A stretch of 64,000 nucleotides of DNA from Planctomycetota bacterium (lineage in GTDB: Bacteria > Planctomycetota > SZUA-567 > H5-PLA8). The stretch lies in assembly GCA_016200135.1 (NCBI GenBank), contig JACQFI010000038.1:1-64000 (forward strand). Direction: 5' to 3'. The notes under the pieces are model-generated. The model made no database searches. It saw nothing but the letters and a program-made list of their open reading frames with translations, and was not told where the DNA came from. The position numbers were made by a program, and so were the translations under genes. Shown here in pieces: positions 1-8,109 of the stretch (positions are counted from its first letter, which is position 1; every line of letters begins with the position of its first letter).

Positions 1-43
1 GGGAGAGGGGTCGGGGGTGAGGGTGCCCGGTGCTTGCCCAATG
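1..43. repeat. Partial copy of a G-rich dispersed repeat
   Basis: This G-rich stretch (GGGAGAGGGG followed by GGGGGTGAGGG and GGTGCTTGCCC) matches one arm of the elements at 3221-3288 and 35744-35806. It is cut off by the window edge. Confidence 0.6.
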
Positions 44-95
44 CCCACGCGTTTTTCAACCCTTGAGCGCGTGCGATTTCTGCTATCTTACAGCC

Positions 96-2690
96 ATGTC
101 CGCCTCTCTAACTCCGCAGGCCTTTATCGCTAAGTGGCAAGCCTCTAAACTCAAGGAGAGCGCCGCCTATCAGGAACATTTCCTCGACCTCTGCGAAATG
201 CTAGACCAACCCACGCCGGCCGAGATCGACAAGGACGGCAGCGTTTATACCTTTCAAAAAAGTGTGGTTAAAGCCGGAACACAGGTTGCTCAAACCGAAC
301 AAACACTATACGGCCCAGAAACAATTGTGACCAAAGGTCGCAAAGGATTTGCAGACGTTTGGTATAGAGGCCACTTTGCCTGGGAATACAAAGGCAAGCA
401 CAAAGATCTCGGCAAGGCTTACGATCAGCTTTTGCAATATCACGAAGCGCTGGAAAGCCCCCAGCTACTTGTCGTGTGCGACTTCGAAAATTATGAAATT
501 CATACCAAATTTGAGAACTGCGTCAGCGTTGTACATCGCTTTACCAACGCCGAACTGCATAAGCCCGAAGTTCTGAAACTCCTTACCAATCTTTTCGAAT
601 ATCCGAATGGCCTTCGTCCCGCGAAAACCGCCGAGGCCGTCACAGAGGAAGCCGCTGAACACTTTGCCAAACTTGCGTTGGGCTTGCGCCGCCGCAGGGA
701 GGACCCACACCGCGCAGCCCATTTCTTGATGAAGGTCCTCTTCTGTCTCTTTGCCGAAGACGTGGACCTGCTTCCGGACAAGCTTTTCCAAAAAATAGTT
801 AAGGCTGCATTAGATGGGGGCGAATTCGTCAAGGAAGTCCGTGCGCTTTTTCGCGCTATGCGTCGGGGCGGACGCGCATATCTAAAAAACATTGATCACT
901 TCAATGGCGGGCTATTCGAGGATGATGAAGCTTTCGAACTTGAAGGCCTCGAACTTCAAATCCTACACGAATGCTCGAAGCTGGATTGGTCGCAGATCGA
1001 GCCCGCCATTTTCGGAACGCTTTTCGAACGCTCGCTCGACCCGGACAAACGCTCCATGGCCGGGGCGCACTACACCAGCAAAGGGGACATAACGACACTG
1101 GTGGAGCCTGTCCTGATGCTTCCGCTGCGCCGCGAATGGACTAAGGTTAGAGCAAAGGCCGAAAAGTCACGCGCGAAGCGCGATGGTCTCAAAGGCAAGG
1201 ACTACTATCGGCAAAACCAAGCCCTCCTGCGTCTGCTCGAAGATTTCAGCCACCGACTGTCCACTGTGCGAGTACTCGACCCGGCCTGCGGTAGTGGCAA
1301 TTTCCTCTACGTAGCCCTGAATCTACTTAAGGATCTCGAAAAAGAAGTCATTACGTATGCCGCCACTTGCGGACATAACCTTTTTCGATATGTGGGGCCC
1401 GAACAGCTCTACGGGATAGAAAAAGACTCTTATGCCGTGGAGTTGGCGCGATTAGTCGTTTGGATTGGACATATCCAGTGGGACAAAGCCAACGGCTTAT
1501 ACCGCCCCGAAGCACCCATTCTTAAGCCTCTCGACAACATCAAGGAGATGGATGCGATCCTCGATCTCGCGGACGCAAAGCATCCAAAGGAACCGAAGTG
1601 GCCGGAGTGCGACGTCATCGTGGGCAATCCGCCGTTTTTAGGCGGGAAGAGGCTGCGAGCCGAGTTGGGAAGCGGGTACCTCGATTGCCTCTTTGCTCTT
1701 TTTCAAAACCGGGTTCCACACGAAGCCGATCTTTGCTGTTATTGGTTCGAAAAAGCGCGTGCCCACATCAAGGCTGGTCTGTGCGGGCGAGCTGGACTGC
1801 TCGCCACACAAGGTATTCGTGGCGGTTCAAACAGAACGGTCCTGAAGCGTATCAAGGAATCAGGGGACATCTTTTTTGCGATTAGTGATCGTGATTGGAT
1901 TCTCGATGGCGCAAATGTACACATTTCAATGGTTGCATTCGACGCAGGTACTGAAAAGGTTCGTCAGCTAGACGGAAAAGCTACAGATCAAATATCGCCC
2001 AATTTGATGAGTGGATCTGCTGACATTACGAAAGCAGTTTGCCTAGGAACAAACAAAGATTTTTGCTTTCAGGGTCCAGTGATTGTTGGTCCATTCGATA
2101 TCGAATTAGAAGAAGCAAGGAAAATGCTTCATACTCCTAATCCAAAACCAATATGCAATTCAGACGTTATCCGGCCACTATGCAATGCATCGGACATCAC
2201 CCAACAAGATAGAGGTCTCTTTGTGATTGATTTCGGAAAAAAAGACCTGAGTAACTCTTCAATATTTGAAGCCCCCTTCGAATTCGTGAAAAGAGTTGTT
2301 AAACCGATTAGAGATAAGAATCGTGATAGACAACGTCGAGATCGTTGGTGGATGCATGGCCGAAGCGGTGAGGAAATCCGAAAGGCTACTAAGTCGTGCT
2401 CTCGTGTAATCGTTACTCCACGCGTGTCAAAGCATCGAATCTTTATTTGGCAAAGTCCAATAATAATACCTTCAGACGCAACTGTTGTCTTTGCCCACTC
2501 GGATGACTATTTCTTTGGAGTGCTTCATGCACGCCTGCATGAGGTATGGGCGAGAGCTCAAGGCACCCAGGTTCGCGAACGCGAGAGCGGGTTCCGTTAC
2601 ACACCCACCACCTGTTTCGAAACCTTCCCATTTCCAGAAGATGGTTCGCCTAAAGAAACTAAACAGTATAGTGCGCTTACCCCCCCCTAA
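96..2690 (+). CDS. MmeI-like (type IIG/IIL) restriction-modification protein, N-terminal 864 aa
   Basis: A combined nuclease and adenine-specific DNA methyltransferase. The N-terminus has a PD-(D/E)XK-like nuclease motif (D87 followed by EYK at 97-99). The methyltransferase has motif [10 protein letters not shown] (395-403), and motif IV, NPPF (512-515). Residues from about 620 onward should be the target-recognition domain. That part (about 1850-2690) is visibly more AT-rich than the rest of the gene, as if swapped in by recombination. ATG 96 is preferred because the reading frame upstream does not look like protein. The frame stops at TAA 2688-2690 directly after a run of eight C. The usual C-terminal part of the family continues in another frame at 2714-3217, so the protein is truncated as sequenced. 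Family assignment follows from the motif order. Whether the gene is broken, phase-variable or misassembled is open. Confidence 0.85.
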   Translation: MSASLTPQAFIAKWQASKLKESAAYQEHFLDLCEMLDQPTPAEIDKDGSVYTFQKSVVKAGTQVAQTEQTLYGPETIVTKGRKGFADVWYRGHFAWEYKGKHKDLGKAYDQLLQYHEALESPQLLVVCDFENYEIHTKFENCVSVVHRFTNAELHKPEVLKLLTNLFEYPNGLRPAKTAEAVTEEAAEHFAKLALGLRRRREDPHRAAHFLMKVLFCLFAEDVDLLPDKLFQKIVKAALDGGEFVKEVRALFRAMRRGGRAYLKNIDHFNGGLFEDDEAFELEGLELQILHECSKLDWSQIEPAIFGTLFERSLDPDKRSMAGAHYTSKGDITTLVEPVLMLPLRREWTKVRAKAEKSRAKRDGLKGKDYYRQNQALLRLLEDFSHRLSTVRVLDPACGSGNFLYVALNLLKDLEKEVITYAATCGHNLFRYVGPEQLYGIEKDSYAVELARLVVWIGHIQWDKANGLYRPEAPILKPLDNIKEMDAILDLADAKHPKEPKWPECDVIVGNPPFLGGKRLRAELGSGYLDCLFALFQNRVPHEADLCCYWFEKARAHIKAGLCGRAGLLATQGIRGGSNRTVLKRIKESGDIFFAISDRDWILDGANVHISMVAFDAGTEKVRQLDGKATDQISPNLMSGSADITKAVCLGTNKDFCFQGPVIVGPFDIELEEARKMLHTPNPKPICNSDVIRPLCNASDITQQDRGLFVIDFGKKDLSNSSIFEAPFEFVKRVVKPIRDKNRDRQRRDRWWMHGRSGEEIRKATKSCSRVIVTPRVSKHRIFIWQSPIIIPSDATVVFAHSDDYFFGVLHARLHEVWARAQGTQVRERESGFRYTPTTCFETFPFPEDGSPKETKQYSALTPP
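2680..2687 (+). repeat. C8 homopolymer at the frame break of the restriction-modification gene
   Basis: Eight consecutive C lie immediately before the TAA that ends the upstream frame. One extra C (or two fewer) would join the upstream frame to the open frame that continues through 2714-3217. This is the layout of a slipped-strand phase-variation switch, but a sequencing error in the homopolymer would look the same. Confidence 0.6.
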
Positions 2691-2713
2691 ATTCTTATGC
2701 ACAAATAACTTCC

Positions 2714-3217
2714 ATGCCCGCAGTTCATGCGCGCATCGCAGATGCCGCGCGCGAACTCGATACGCTGCGCAGCAACTGGCTCAACCCACCCGAATGGGTG
2801 AAGGAAGAGGTCCTCGAATTCCCGGCCTCGCACGAAGGCCCTTGGTCGCGCTACGTCGATGCCGCGAGCGTCAAGAACGGCGTCGGACGCGCGCGCTATC
2901 CGCGCCTTGTGCCCAAAGACGCCGAGTGCGCGGGCAAACTCGCGCAGCGCACGCTCACCAACCTCTACAACCAGCGCCCCGAATGGCTGGCCCAGGCGCA
3001 CCGCAAACTCGACGAGGCCGTCTTTGCCGCCTATGGCTGGCCGCCCGATCTCTCGGACGATGAGATTCTTAAGCGCCTGCTCGACCTGAATCTTTCGCGC
3101 GCCGGAACAGCGGCCAAACCCGCGAAGGAGGAAGCGCCGGAGGCTGAAGAGCCCGAGGCATTAACACCAAAAGCCAAACCGGCGAAGAAGACGGGAAAGA
3201 AGCGCAAGGCGATGTAG
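2714..3217 (+). CDS. Detached C-terminal part of the MmeI-like restriction-modification protein
   Basis: A 167-aa frame in a different phase from the gene before it. Its core ([18 protein letters not shown], then [20 protein letters not shown] and a short [11 protein letters not shown] motif) resembles the C-terminal tail of MmeI-like methyltransferase-nucleases, where it normally follows the target-recognition domain. The same frame is open upstream to about 2672, through the C tract. Base composition returns abruptly to GC-rich here. The last 35 residues are a Lys/Ala/Glu-rich tail. It may be expressed only when the upstream gene is in phase. ATG 2714 has no strong ribosome-binding site, so independent translation is doubtful. 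Confidence 0.7.
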   Translation: MPAVHARIADAARELDTLRSNWLNPPEWVKEEVLEFPASHEGPWSRYVDAASVKNGVGRARYPRLVPKDAECAGKLAQRTLTNLYNQRPEWLAQAHRKLDEAVFAAYGWPPDLSDDEILKRLLDLNLSRAGTAAKPAKEEAPEAEEPEALTPKAKPAKKTGKKRKAM

Positions 3218-3220
3218 ATG

Positions 3221-3288
3221 CGCGGGGCAAGCACCCGCCCCTCACCCCCTGCCCCCTCTCCCTCAAGGGGGAGAGGGGAACTGCGGGC
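3221..3288. repeat. GC-rich hairpin element between convergent genes
   Basis: The element contains CCCCCTCTCCCTC / gagggagaggggg-type arms around 3250-3278 and is flanked by GGGGCAAGCACCCG. It lies between the 3' ends of the restriction gene and feoB and could end transcription in both directions. A second copy in the opposite orientation lies at 35744-35806 and a partial copy at 1-43. Confidence 0.6.
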
Positions 3289-3289
3289 C

Positions 3290-5518
3290 CTACCCCATCA
3301 ATAGCATCCCAATCTGATACGTCGCAAACGACGCCACGTAGGCGAGGCCGGTCATGTAGAAGAACGTGAACGCGGACCACTTCCACGCGCCGGTCTCCTT
3401 CTTGATTGTCACCAGCGTCGAGGCGCACTGGGCGCAGAGCGCGAAGAAGACCATGATCGAGAGCGCCACCGGCAGGTTGTAGACCTTGCGGCCGTCGGGC
3501 CAAGTGGACGCCTGCAGCCGCTCCGCCAGCTCCTTGCGCGAGCCTTCCTCGTCGCCGCCGGACTCTTCGCCCAGGTCGTAGATGATGCGCAGCGTCGAGA
3601 CGATCACCTCGCGCGCGGGAAAACTCGCCAGCGCCCCGATGCCGATGCGCCAGTCCCAGCCCAGCGGGCGCACGGCGGGCTCGATGAAATGCCCCATGCG
3701 GCCCATGTAACTCGCGCGCAGGTACGCGCCGGTCTCCTGCTTGTCCAGTTCGTCGAGTTTGTCTTGCAGGTCCTTCTTCTGGTCCTCGCTGCGCAGTTCT
3801 TCGGCGGGGTACTCGACCCGGACCGCCGCGCGCTTGGCATCGTATTCTACGCCGATCTCGTGCGGGCGCGGGAAGTAGAGCAGCGCCCAGACGACGATCG
3901 AGATCGCGAAGATGGCGGTGCCCGCGCGGACGGTGAAGGCCTTCGAGGCCTCCCAGACGCGCTGCCAGACGACGCGCGGCGTGGGCATCTTGTAAGGAGG
4001 AAGCTCCATGACGAAGGGCGGCGTCGGTCCTTTCAGCAGCGTGCGCTTAAGGATCAGCGCGACGGGAATGGCGACGGCGATGCCGACGAAGTACATCGCG
4101 GCAAAGACCAGCGCCGGCAGCAGGCCGTAGAGCGGTTCGTGCGGTACGAAGGCGTAGCAGAGCAGCCCGTAGACGGGGATGCGCGCGGAGCAGCTCATGA
4201 GCGGCGCGATGAGGATGGTGGTGAAGCGGTCGCGTTGGTTGGAGATGGTACGCGTGGCCATGATGCCCGGGACGGCGCAGGCGAAGGAACTCATCAGCGG
4301 GATGAACGTGTGGCCGCTCAGGCCGCAGAAGCGCAGCACGCGGTCCATGAGGAACGCGGCGCGCGCCATGTACCCGCAGTCTTCCAGCAGCGCGATGAAA
4401 AGGAAGAGGAACGCGATCTGCGGCAGGAAGACCAGCACGCCGCTCACGCCCGCGATCACGCCTTTCACCAGCAGGCTCTCGAGCATGCCGCCTTCCAGCG
4501 AACCGCCCGCAAAGGCCGCGGAGAGCTCGCCGCCGAGCCAGTCGAAGCCGGCCTGAATCCAGTCCATGAGCGGACGCGCGGCGACGAAGATGGTGACGAA
4601 GACGCCGGTCATCAGCAGCACGAAGATGAAACTTCCCAGCACGCGGTGGGTGAGCGCGCGGTCGAGCTTATCCGTCAGGCTTGGTCCGGCGGGCTGCCGG
4701 TCGATGCACGGCGCGAGCGTGCGCCCGATCCAGGCGTAGCGCATCTGGATCTCGAGCTTGGCCGGCGGCGCACCGCCGGCTTTCAAGCGCGCGCGGGCCT
4801 CGTGCAGCGCTTTGCGCGCGTTCTCGCCCTTGCGCGCGGCCAGCGCGGCTTCGGCGGAACCGCCTTCGTCGATCAAGGCGCGGCCGGCGAGGAAAGCATC
4901 GATGCCGCACGCGGACGTGAGCGCGTCGATCTCCTTTTTGATCGACGGCGGCCAGGCCCACAGCGGCTTAGTCGGCGCGGCGTCGTTCAGCGCGGAACGG
5001 ACGGCCTCGCGGAGCTCGTTCATCCCCACGCCCTTGGATGCGACCGTGGGAACGACCGGCAGGCCGAGGGCCGCGGAGAGCAGCTTCGCGTCGACGGTGA
5101 CGCCGGCCTGTTTGGCCGCGTCCACCATGTTCAGCGCGACGACGATCGGCAGGCCGATCTCCATCACTTGCGTGAGCAGGTAGAGGTTGCGCTGCAGGTT
5201 GCCGGCGTCGGCGATGACGACGATGGCGTCGGGGCGCGGTTCGCCGTCCTGGTCGCCGTGCAGGACGTTGACGGCCACCATCTCGTCGGGGCTGTGCGCG
5301 GCGAGGCTGTAGGTGCCGGGAAGGTCGATCAGTTCGATGCCGGGCGCGAGCGCGCCGGTCTTCTTCTCGACGGTGACGCCCGGGTAATTGCCCACGCGCG
5401 CCGAGAGGCCCGTGAGCGCGTTGAAGAGCGTCGTCTTGCCCGTGTTGGGGTTGCCGATGATGGCGACGCGCTTGACGCGCGCGCCGGTGGCCGCGGCTTG
5501 GCTCGGAGCTACGCTCAT
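3290..5518 (-). CDS. feoB: Ferrous iron transport protein B (FeoB)
   Basis: GTP-dependent inner-membrane Fe(II) transporter of 742 aa. The N-terminal G domain has G1 GNPNTGKT (22-29), a G3-like DLPGTYSL and G4 NMVD, followed by a helical spacer. The C-terminal membrane part carries two gate regions, with conserved stretches EDCGYMARAAFLMDRVL and CAVPGIMATR, and a late Cys-containing helix. ATG 5518 is chosen: it overlaps the feoA stop by 4 bp (ATGA), and the longer frame to 5722 is an Arg-rich shadow of feoA. It is the last gene of the operon under the Fur-like sites at 6172-6256, so iron-repressed expression is likely. Confidence 0.95.
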   Translation of the reverse strand: MSVAPSQAAATGARVKRVAIIGNPNTGKTTLFNALTGLSARVGNYPGVTVEKKTGALAPGIELIDLPGTYSLAAHSPDEMVAVNVLHGDQDGEPRPDAIVVIADAGNLQRNLYLLTQVMEIGLPIVVALNMVDAAKQAGVTVDAKLLSAALGLPVVPTVASKGVGMNELREAVRSALNDAAPTKPLWAWPPSIKKEIDALTSACGIDAFLAGRALIDEGGSAEAALAARKGENARKALHEARARLKAGGAPPAKLEIQMRYAWIGRTLAPCIDRQPAGPSLTDKLDRALTHRVLGSFIFVLLMTGVFVTIFVAARPLMDWIQAGFDWLGGELSAAFAGGSLEGGMLESLLVKGVIAGVSGVLVFLPQIAFLFLFIALLEDCGYMARAAFLMDRVLRFCGLSGHTFIPLMSSFACAVPGIMATRTISNQRDRFTTILIAPLMSCSARIPVYGLLCYAFVPHEPLYGLLPALVFAAMYFVGIAVAIPVALILKRTLLKGPTPPFVMELPPYKMPTPRVVWQRVWEASKAFTVRAGTAIFAISIVVWALLYFPRPHEIGVEYDAKRAAVRVEYPAEELRSEDQKKDLQDKLDELDKQETGAYLRASYMGRMGHFIEPAVRPLGWDWRIGIGALASFPAREVIVSTLRIIYDLGEESGGDEEGSRKELAERLQASTWPDGRKVYNLPVALSIMVFFALCAQCASTLVTIKKETGAWKWSAFTFFYMTGLAYVASFATYQIGMLLMG

Positions 5519-5736
5519 GGCGCAAGCTCCACGCGCTGAGCTTCGGATTTCCGCAGCGAGAGCTTGTAGTGCTGGACCTCGATCTCGATGGGATCGCCCA
5601 GCGGCGCGATGCGCACGACCTTCACGTCCACGCCCTCGATCAGGCCCATCTCCATCAGGCGCTGGCCGATAGCGTCGTCGCCTTCCACTTTGGCGATGCG
5701 TCCGCCCTGGCCCGGCGCGCACTCGCTAAGTCGCAT
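5515..5736 (-). CDS. feoA: FeoA domain protein
   Basis: A 73-aa SH3-like FeoA protein, with the typical LMEMGLIEGVDVKVVRIAPLG stretch and a basic C-terminal strand. FeoA is a small cytoplasmic partner thought to modulate FeoB. It overlaps feoB by 4 bp and the Cys-rich gene upstream by 11 bp, so translation is probably coupled through the operon. It is the more canonical of the two FeoA-type proteins here. Confidence 0.92.
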   Translation of the reverse strand: MRLSECAPGQGGRIAKVEGDDAIGQRLMEMGLIEGVDVKVVRIAPLGDPIEIEVQHYKLSLRKSEAQRVELAP

Positions 5737-5881
5737 CGGGCGGGGCTCCCGGCTTTTTGGGGCAGGCGTCCTTGCCGCAGCCGCAGGTGCTCTTGCCGCG
5801 GAACGTGCCGGCCAACGCCCACACGCCCCACGCGGCGGCGGCCAGAACGATCGCGCCTACGAGGAGGTGTTCCCACCACAT
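5726..5881 (-). CDS. FeoB-associated Cys-rich small membrane protein
   Basis: A 51-aa protein starting MWWEHLLVGAIV. It has one transmembrane helix followed by a CGCGKDAC cluster (three Cys) and a Lys/Pro tail, the layout of the FeoB-associated Cys-rich family. ATG 5881 is chosen because the helix then starts at residue 2; the extension upstream is Arg-rich and runs against feoA2. Its place between two feoA-type genes supports a role in iron uptake, perhaps iron binding or FeoB assembly, which is inference. Confidence 0.8.
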   Translation of the reverse strand: MWWEHLLVGAIVLAAAAWGVWALAGTFRGKSTCGCGKDACPKKPGAPPDAT

Positions 5882-5901
5882 GGCTTTTTTCTTGGAGAGG
5901 A

Positions 5902-6153
5902 CTACGCCGCGGCTTCTTCGACCCAGACGTCTTCGGCCATGCGCTGATCGACGGCGAGCCGCGAGGCCCCGTCGAGCTGGAGCAGCACGCCCCATTTGCC
6001 GCAGTTCGAGACCACGAGCTTGGTGTCTTTGACGAGACCGAGATCGGCGAGGCGTTTGACATTTACGTCCGAGCTTTGGACATCTACGACACGAACTCTC
6101 ATCTTTGGCGCAGCCATACTGAGGGGGAAAGGCATGCAGGCGACTTGTGACAT
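5902..6153 (-). CDS. Second FeoA-like protein, first gene of the feo operon
   Basis: An 83-aa FeoA-domain protein (RLADLGLVKDTKLVV, NCGKWGVLLQLDG, then a Leu/Val-rich end). Two starts are possible. GTG 6162 gives three extra residues. ATG 6153 is preferred because AGAGGGG lies at good distance upstream. It is more divergent than the downstream FeoA and starts close to the two Fur-box-like palindromes. Operons with tandem FeoA domains are known; the separate role of this copy is unknown. Confidence 0.82.
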   Translation of the reverse strand: MSQVACMPFPLSMAAPKMRVRVVDVQSSDVNVKRLADLGLVKDTKLVVSNCGKWGVLLQLDGASRLAVDQRMAEDVWVEEAAA

Positions 6154-6171
6154 CGGATTCACCCCTCTGAC

Positions 6172-6186
6172 TGCGAATGATTCTCA
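6172..6186 (-). promoter_or_regulatory. Fur-box-like operator, proximal
   Basis: TGCGAATGATTCTCA is a 7-1-7 palindrome with one mismatch to the perfect copy at 6242-6256. It lies 19 bp upstream of the first feo start codon, where a repressor would block transcription or initiation. Confidence 0.7.
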
Positions 6187-6241
6187 GGCTAGTAGCTTTA
6201 GAACTGAAATCAAGCCCCTATCTTCCAGAAAAACATTCCAC

Positions 6242-6256
6242 TGAGAATCATTCTCA
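6242..6256 (-). promoter_or_regulatory. Fur-box-like operator, distal, perfect palindrome
   Basis: TGAGAATCATTCTCA is a perfect 7-1-7 inverted repeat, matching the Fur-box form TGATAATNATTATCA at most positions. It lies about 90 bp upstream of the first feo gene. Together with the proximal copy it strongly suggests iron-dependent repression by a Fur-family protein. Confidence 0.82.
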
Positions 6257-6562
6257 ACTGAAGAAACTCTATCTCACTGGTCTAAAGGGTCAAGTGAAAT
6301 CTGTCTGGACTTGGATACACCAAAAGATTAAAGGGAACAGCATTCATTACCTTACATATCATAGGATTATACGCGCAAGTGCACCTAGAGAATGTCAGTT
6401 TGAATTCGATTCTCAAGAAGTTTCTTATTCCCAAGGCGCTTCGTTCACCTTTATAAGGCGGCGCATTGCCCTCGCAGCAATGAGTGAAGGTCATTACGAT
6501 ACCTCCGCTTTCGACGCGCCTCTTTGTTGCAGCGCGGGCAGAGCGTCTCCGAGACTCCGTTT
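6257..6562. other. Gene-free AT-richer spacer
   Basis: Divergent spacer between the feo operators and the GT-C-like gene. It is AT-richer than its flanks. Open frames across it have no recognisable protein features, and I see no clear promoter or repeat. Confidence 0.5.
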
Positions 6563-7993
6563 ATGCCGCAAGGCGTCGAAGTTGCAGATCCGAATTTCTC
6601 CGTCCCATCGCAACGCCCGGTCGCGCCGTGGCTCTTTGCCGGTCTGCTGCTCTGTTACTTGGCCGTGTGGAAGGGCGACGGCGGATACTTGGACCTGCGC
6701 GAATACCTCGACAATGCCGAGCGCATCTGGCTGAAAGGCGACCTCGCAGACCCGCCGGCTCCGGGCGAAGCGCCGACCGCGCCCAAGCGCTATAGCCGGT
6801 TCTCGCTCGGCCTGCCCTTCCTTTCGGGGCCGTTCGTTTACGTCGGCGCTTTGATCGAACGCGTCAGCAACGGAGCGCTCGGCACACGCGCGATTACGGC
6901 CCTTGCGGTTCCGGTTTTTGCAGCCCTGGCCGGTATGCTGCTCTACGAGATTGGGCAACAGACGGGATGCTCGGCCAGCGTCAGCCTCTGGGCGGCGCTC
7001 ATCTTCGGTTTGGGCAGCCCGCTCGTCAGTTATGCGCGGCTTTACTATGCGGAAATGGGCTTGGCGTTCTGTCTGTTCCTCGCACTGTGGGCGCACTTGC
7101 GCGGCTGCGCTACGGCAGGGCGCTCGGGCGTCGCCTGGACGTTGCTGGCGGGCACAGGGCTCGCGGGGGCTTTCGCGTGCCATTACACCAGCGTTCTTCT
7201 GGTCGCGTGCGTGTGGCTCGGCTTAGCGGGCGCCATTCTGGTCGATCGCTCCGGTTCGCGCCGGTTGCAGCTCGCGCGCACGGCGGCTCTCGCCGCGGCG
7301 CCTTGCCTGACCGGGGCGGCCTTGCTGTGGTTGAACTACGTCCATTACGGCAGCCCTTTTCGCACGGGTTACGATCCCTATCATGGACCGGAGATGGACC
7401 GGCTTTTTGTCCCGAGCAATCTTCCGGGCCATCTGTCGCTTCTGCTGGCATGGCTCGTCCGGGTTCCATGGATCGTGCCGGTGCTTGTTTTATGGATGCT
7501 GCGCTCGCCAAGCGCCCATCCCGGGAAAGGTCTCGCGCTGCGCTTATGGCGTGTGGGAATAAGCTTAGGATTCTCGCTCCAACTCGTCTTTTGGCTCCTG
7601 TTCTATTATTTCCCTGTCTTTTGGATGCGCTATCTGATGCCGCTGGTCGCGCTCGCCGCGGTGGGTCTGCCCCTGCTCGGCGAAACGCTCGCACGCCGCT
7701 GGCCCCGCCGCGGACTTACCTACGCCGCCTGTGCCTTGATCGCGTGGAACCTGTTAGGCGTGCTGCACGGCGACGACGGCTCGCGGCCGGTCTTCGCCGC
7801 GGCGGACGGCAGCCTCCAGATGTACGTTTGGTATATGCAGCCGTTCGAGCCCGGAAAGGCCGAAGGATTCGGCACGCCCGCGGGAGCCACGCAGGCGGCA
7901 GTCTTCATCCTGCTGGCGGCGGCGGGGAGCGCCGCGCTCGTCCTGGCGCTTCGCCGCGCACATAGGGCCGAGACGCGTCCCCCGCGTACTTGA
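6563..7993 (+). CDS. Multi-pass membrane protein, GT-C glycosyltransferase-like
   Basis: A 476-aa protein with about nine to eleven hydrophobic helices. After helix 1 comes a soluble loop containing GDGGYLDLREYLDNAERIW, a typical place for acidic catalytic residues in GT-C enzymes (Asp/Glu in the first periplasmic loop). A later loop has GYDPYHGPEMDR, as in uncharacterised ArnT/PMT-like membrane proteins. It would transfer a sugar from a lipid carrier at the outer face of the membrane, but donor and acceptor cannot be told. ATG 6563 is chosen because the upstream extension lacks protein character. It has no partner genes nearby. Confidence 0.6.
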   Translation: MPQGVEVADPNFSVPSQRPVAPWLFAGLLLCYLAVWKGDGGYLDLREYLDNAERIWLKGDLADPPAPGEAPTAPKRYSRFSLGLPFLSGPFVYVGALIERVSNGALGTRAITALAVPVFAALAGMLLYEIGQQTGCSASVSLWAALIFGLGSPLVSYARLYYAEMGLAFCLFLALWAHLRGCATAGRSGVAWTLLAGTGLAGAFACHYTSVLLVACVWLGLAGAILVDRSGSRRLQLARTAALAAAPCLTGAALLWLNYVHYGSPFRTGYDPYHGPEMDRLFVPSNLPGHLSLLLAWLVRVPWIVPVLVLWMLRSPSAHPGKGLALRLWRVGISLGFSLQLVFWLLFYYFPVFWMRYLMPLVALAAVGLPLLGETLARRWPRRGLTYAACALIAWNLLGVLHGDDGSRPVFAAADGSLQMYVWYMQPFEPGKAEGFGTPAGATQAAVFILLAAAGSAALVLALRRAHRAETRPPRT

Positions 7994-8109
7994 AGTGGTA
8001 ACTCAGTGGCGACCCGTACGTTGCCGTAAACCGGAAATGCCGCCCCGAATCTTCTTGGCGGCGCCATGTAGGCACTTGGTATTTAGAAGGACGAATGACG
8101 GCTCGGACC

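Noticed and set aside
3689..5539. A 616-codon open frame on the + strand
   Set aside because: It is the antisense of feoB. High GC removes stop codons, and the product is Arg/Glu/Gln-rich without any motif.
5519..5722. Longer FeoB with 68 more N-terminal residues
   Set aside because: The extension is Arg-rich sequence read out of frame from feoA; the ATGA overlap marks the real start.
6177..6734. A 185-codon open frame across the feo upstream region
   Set aside because: It crosses the distal operator and enters the GT-C gene in another frame; no motif or ribosome-binding site.
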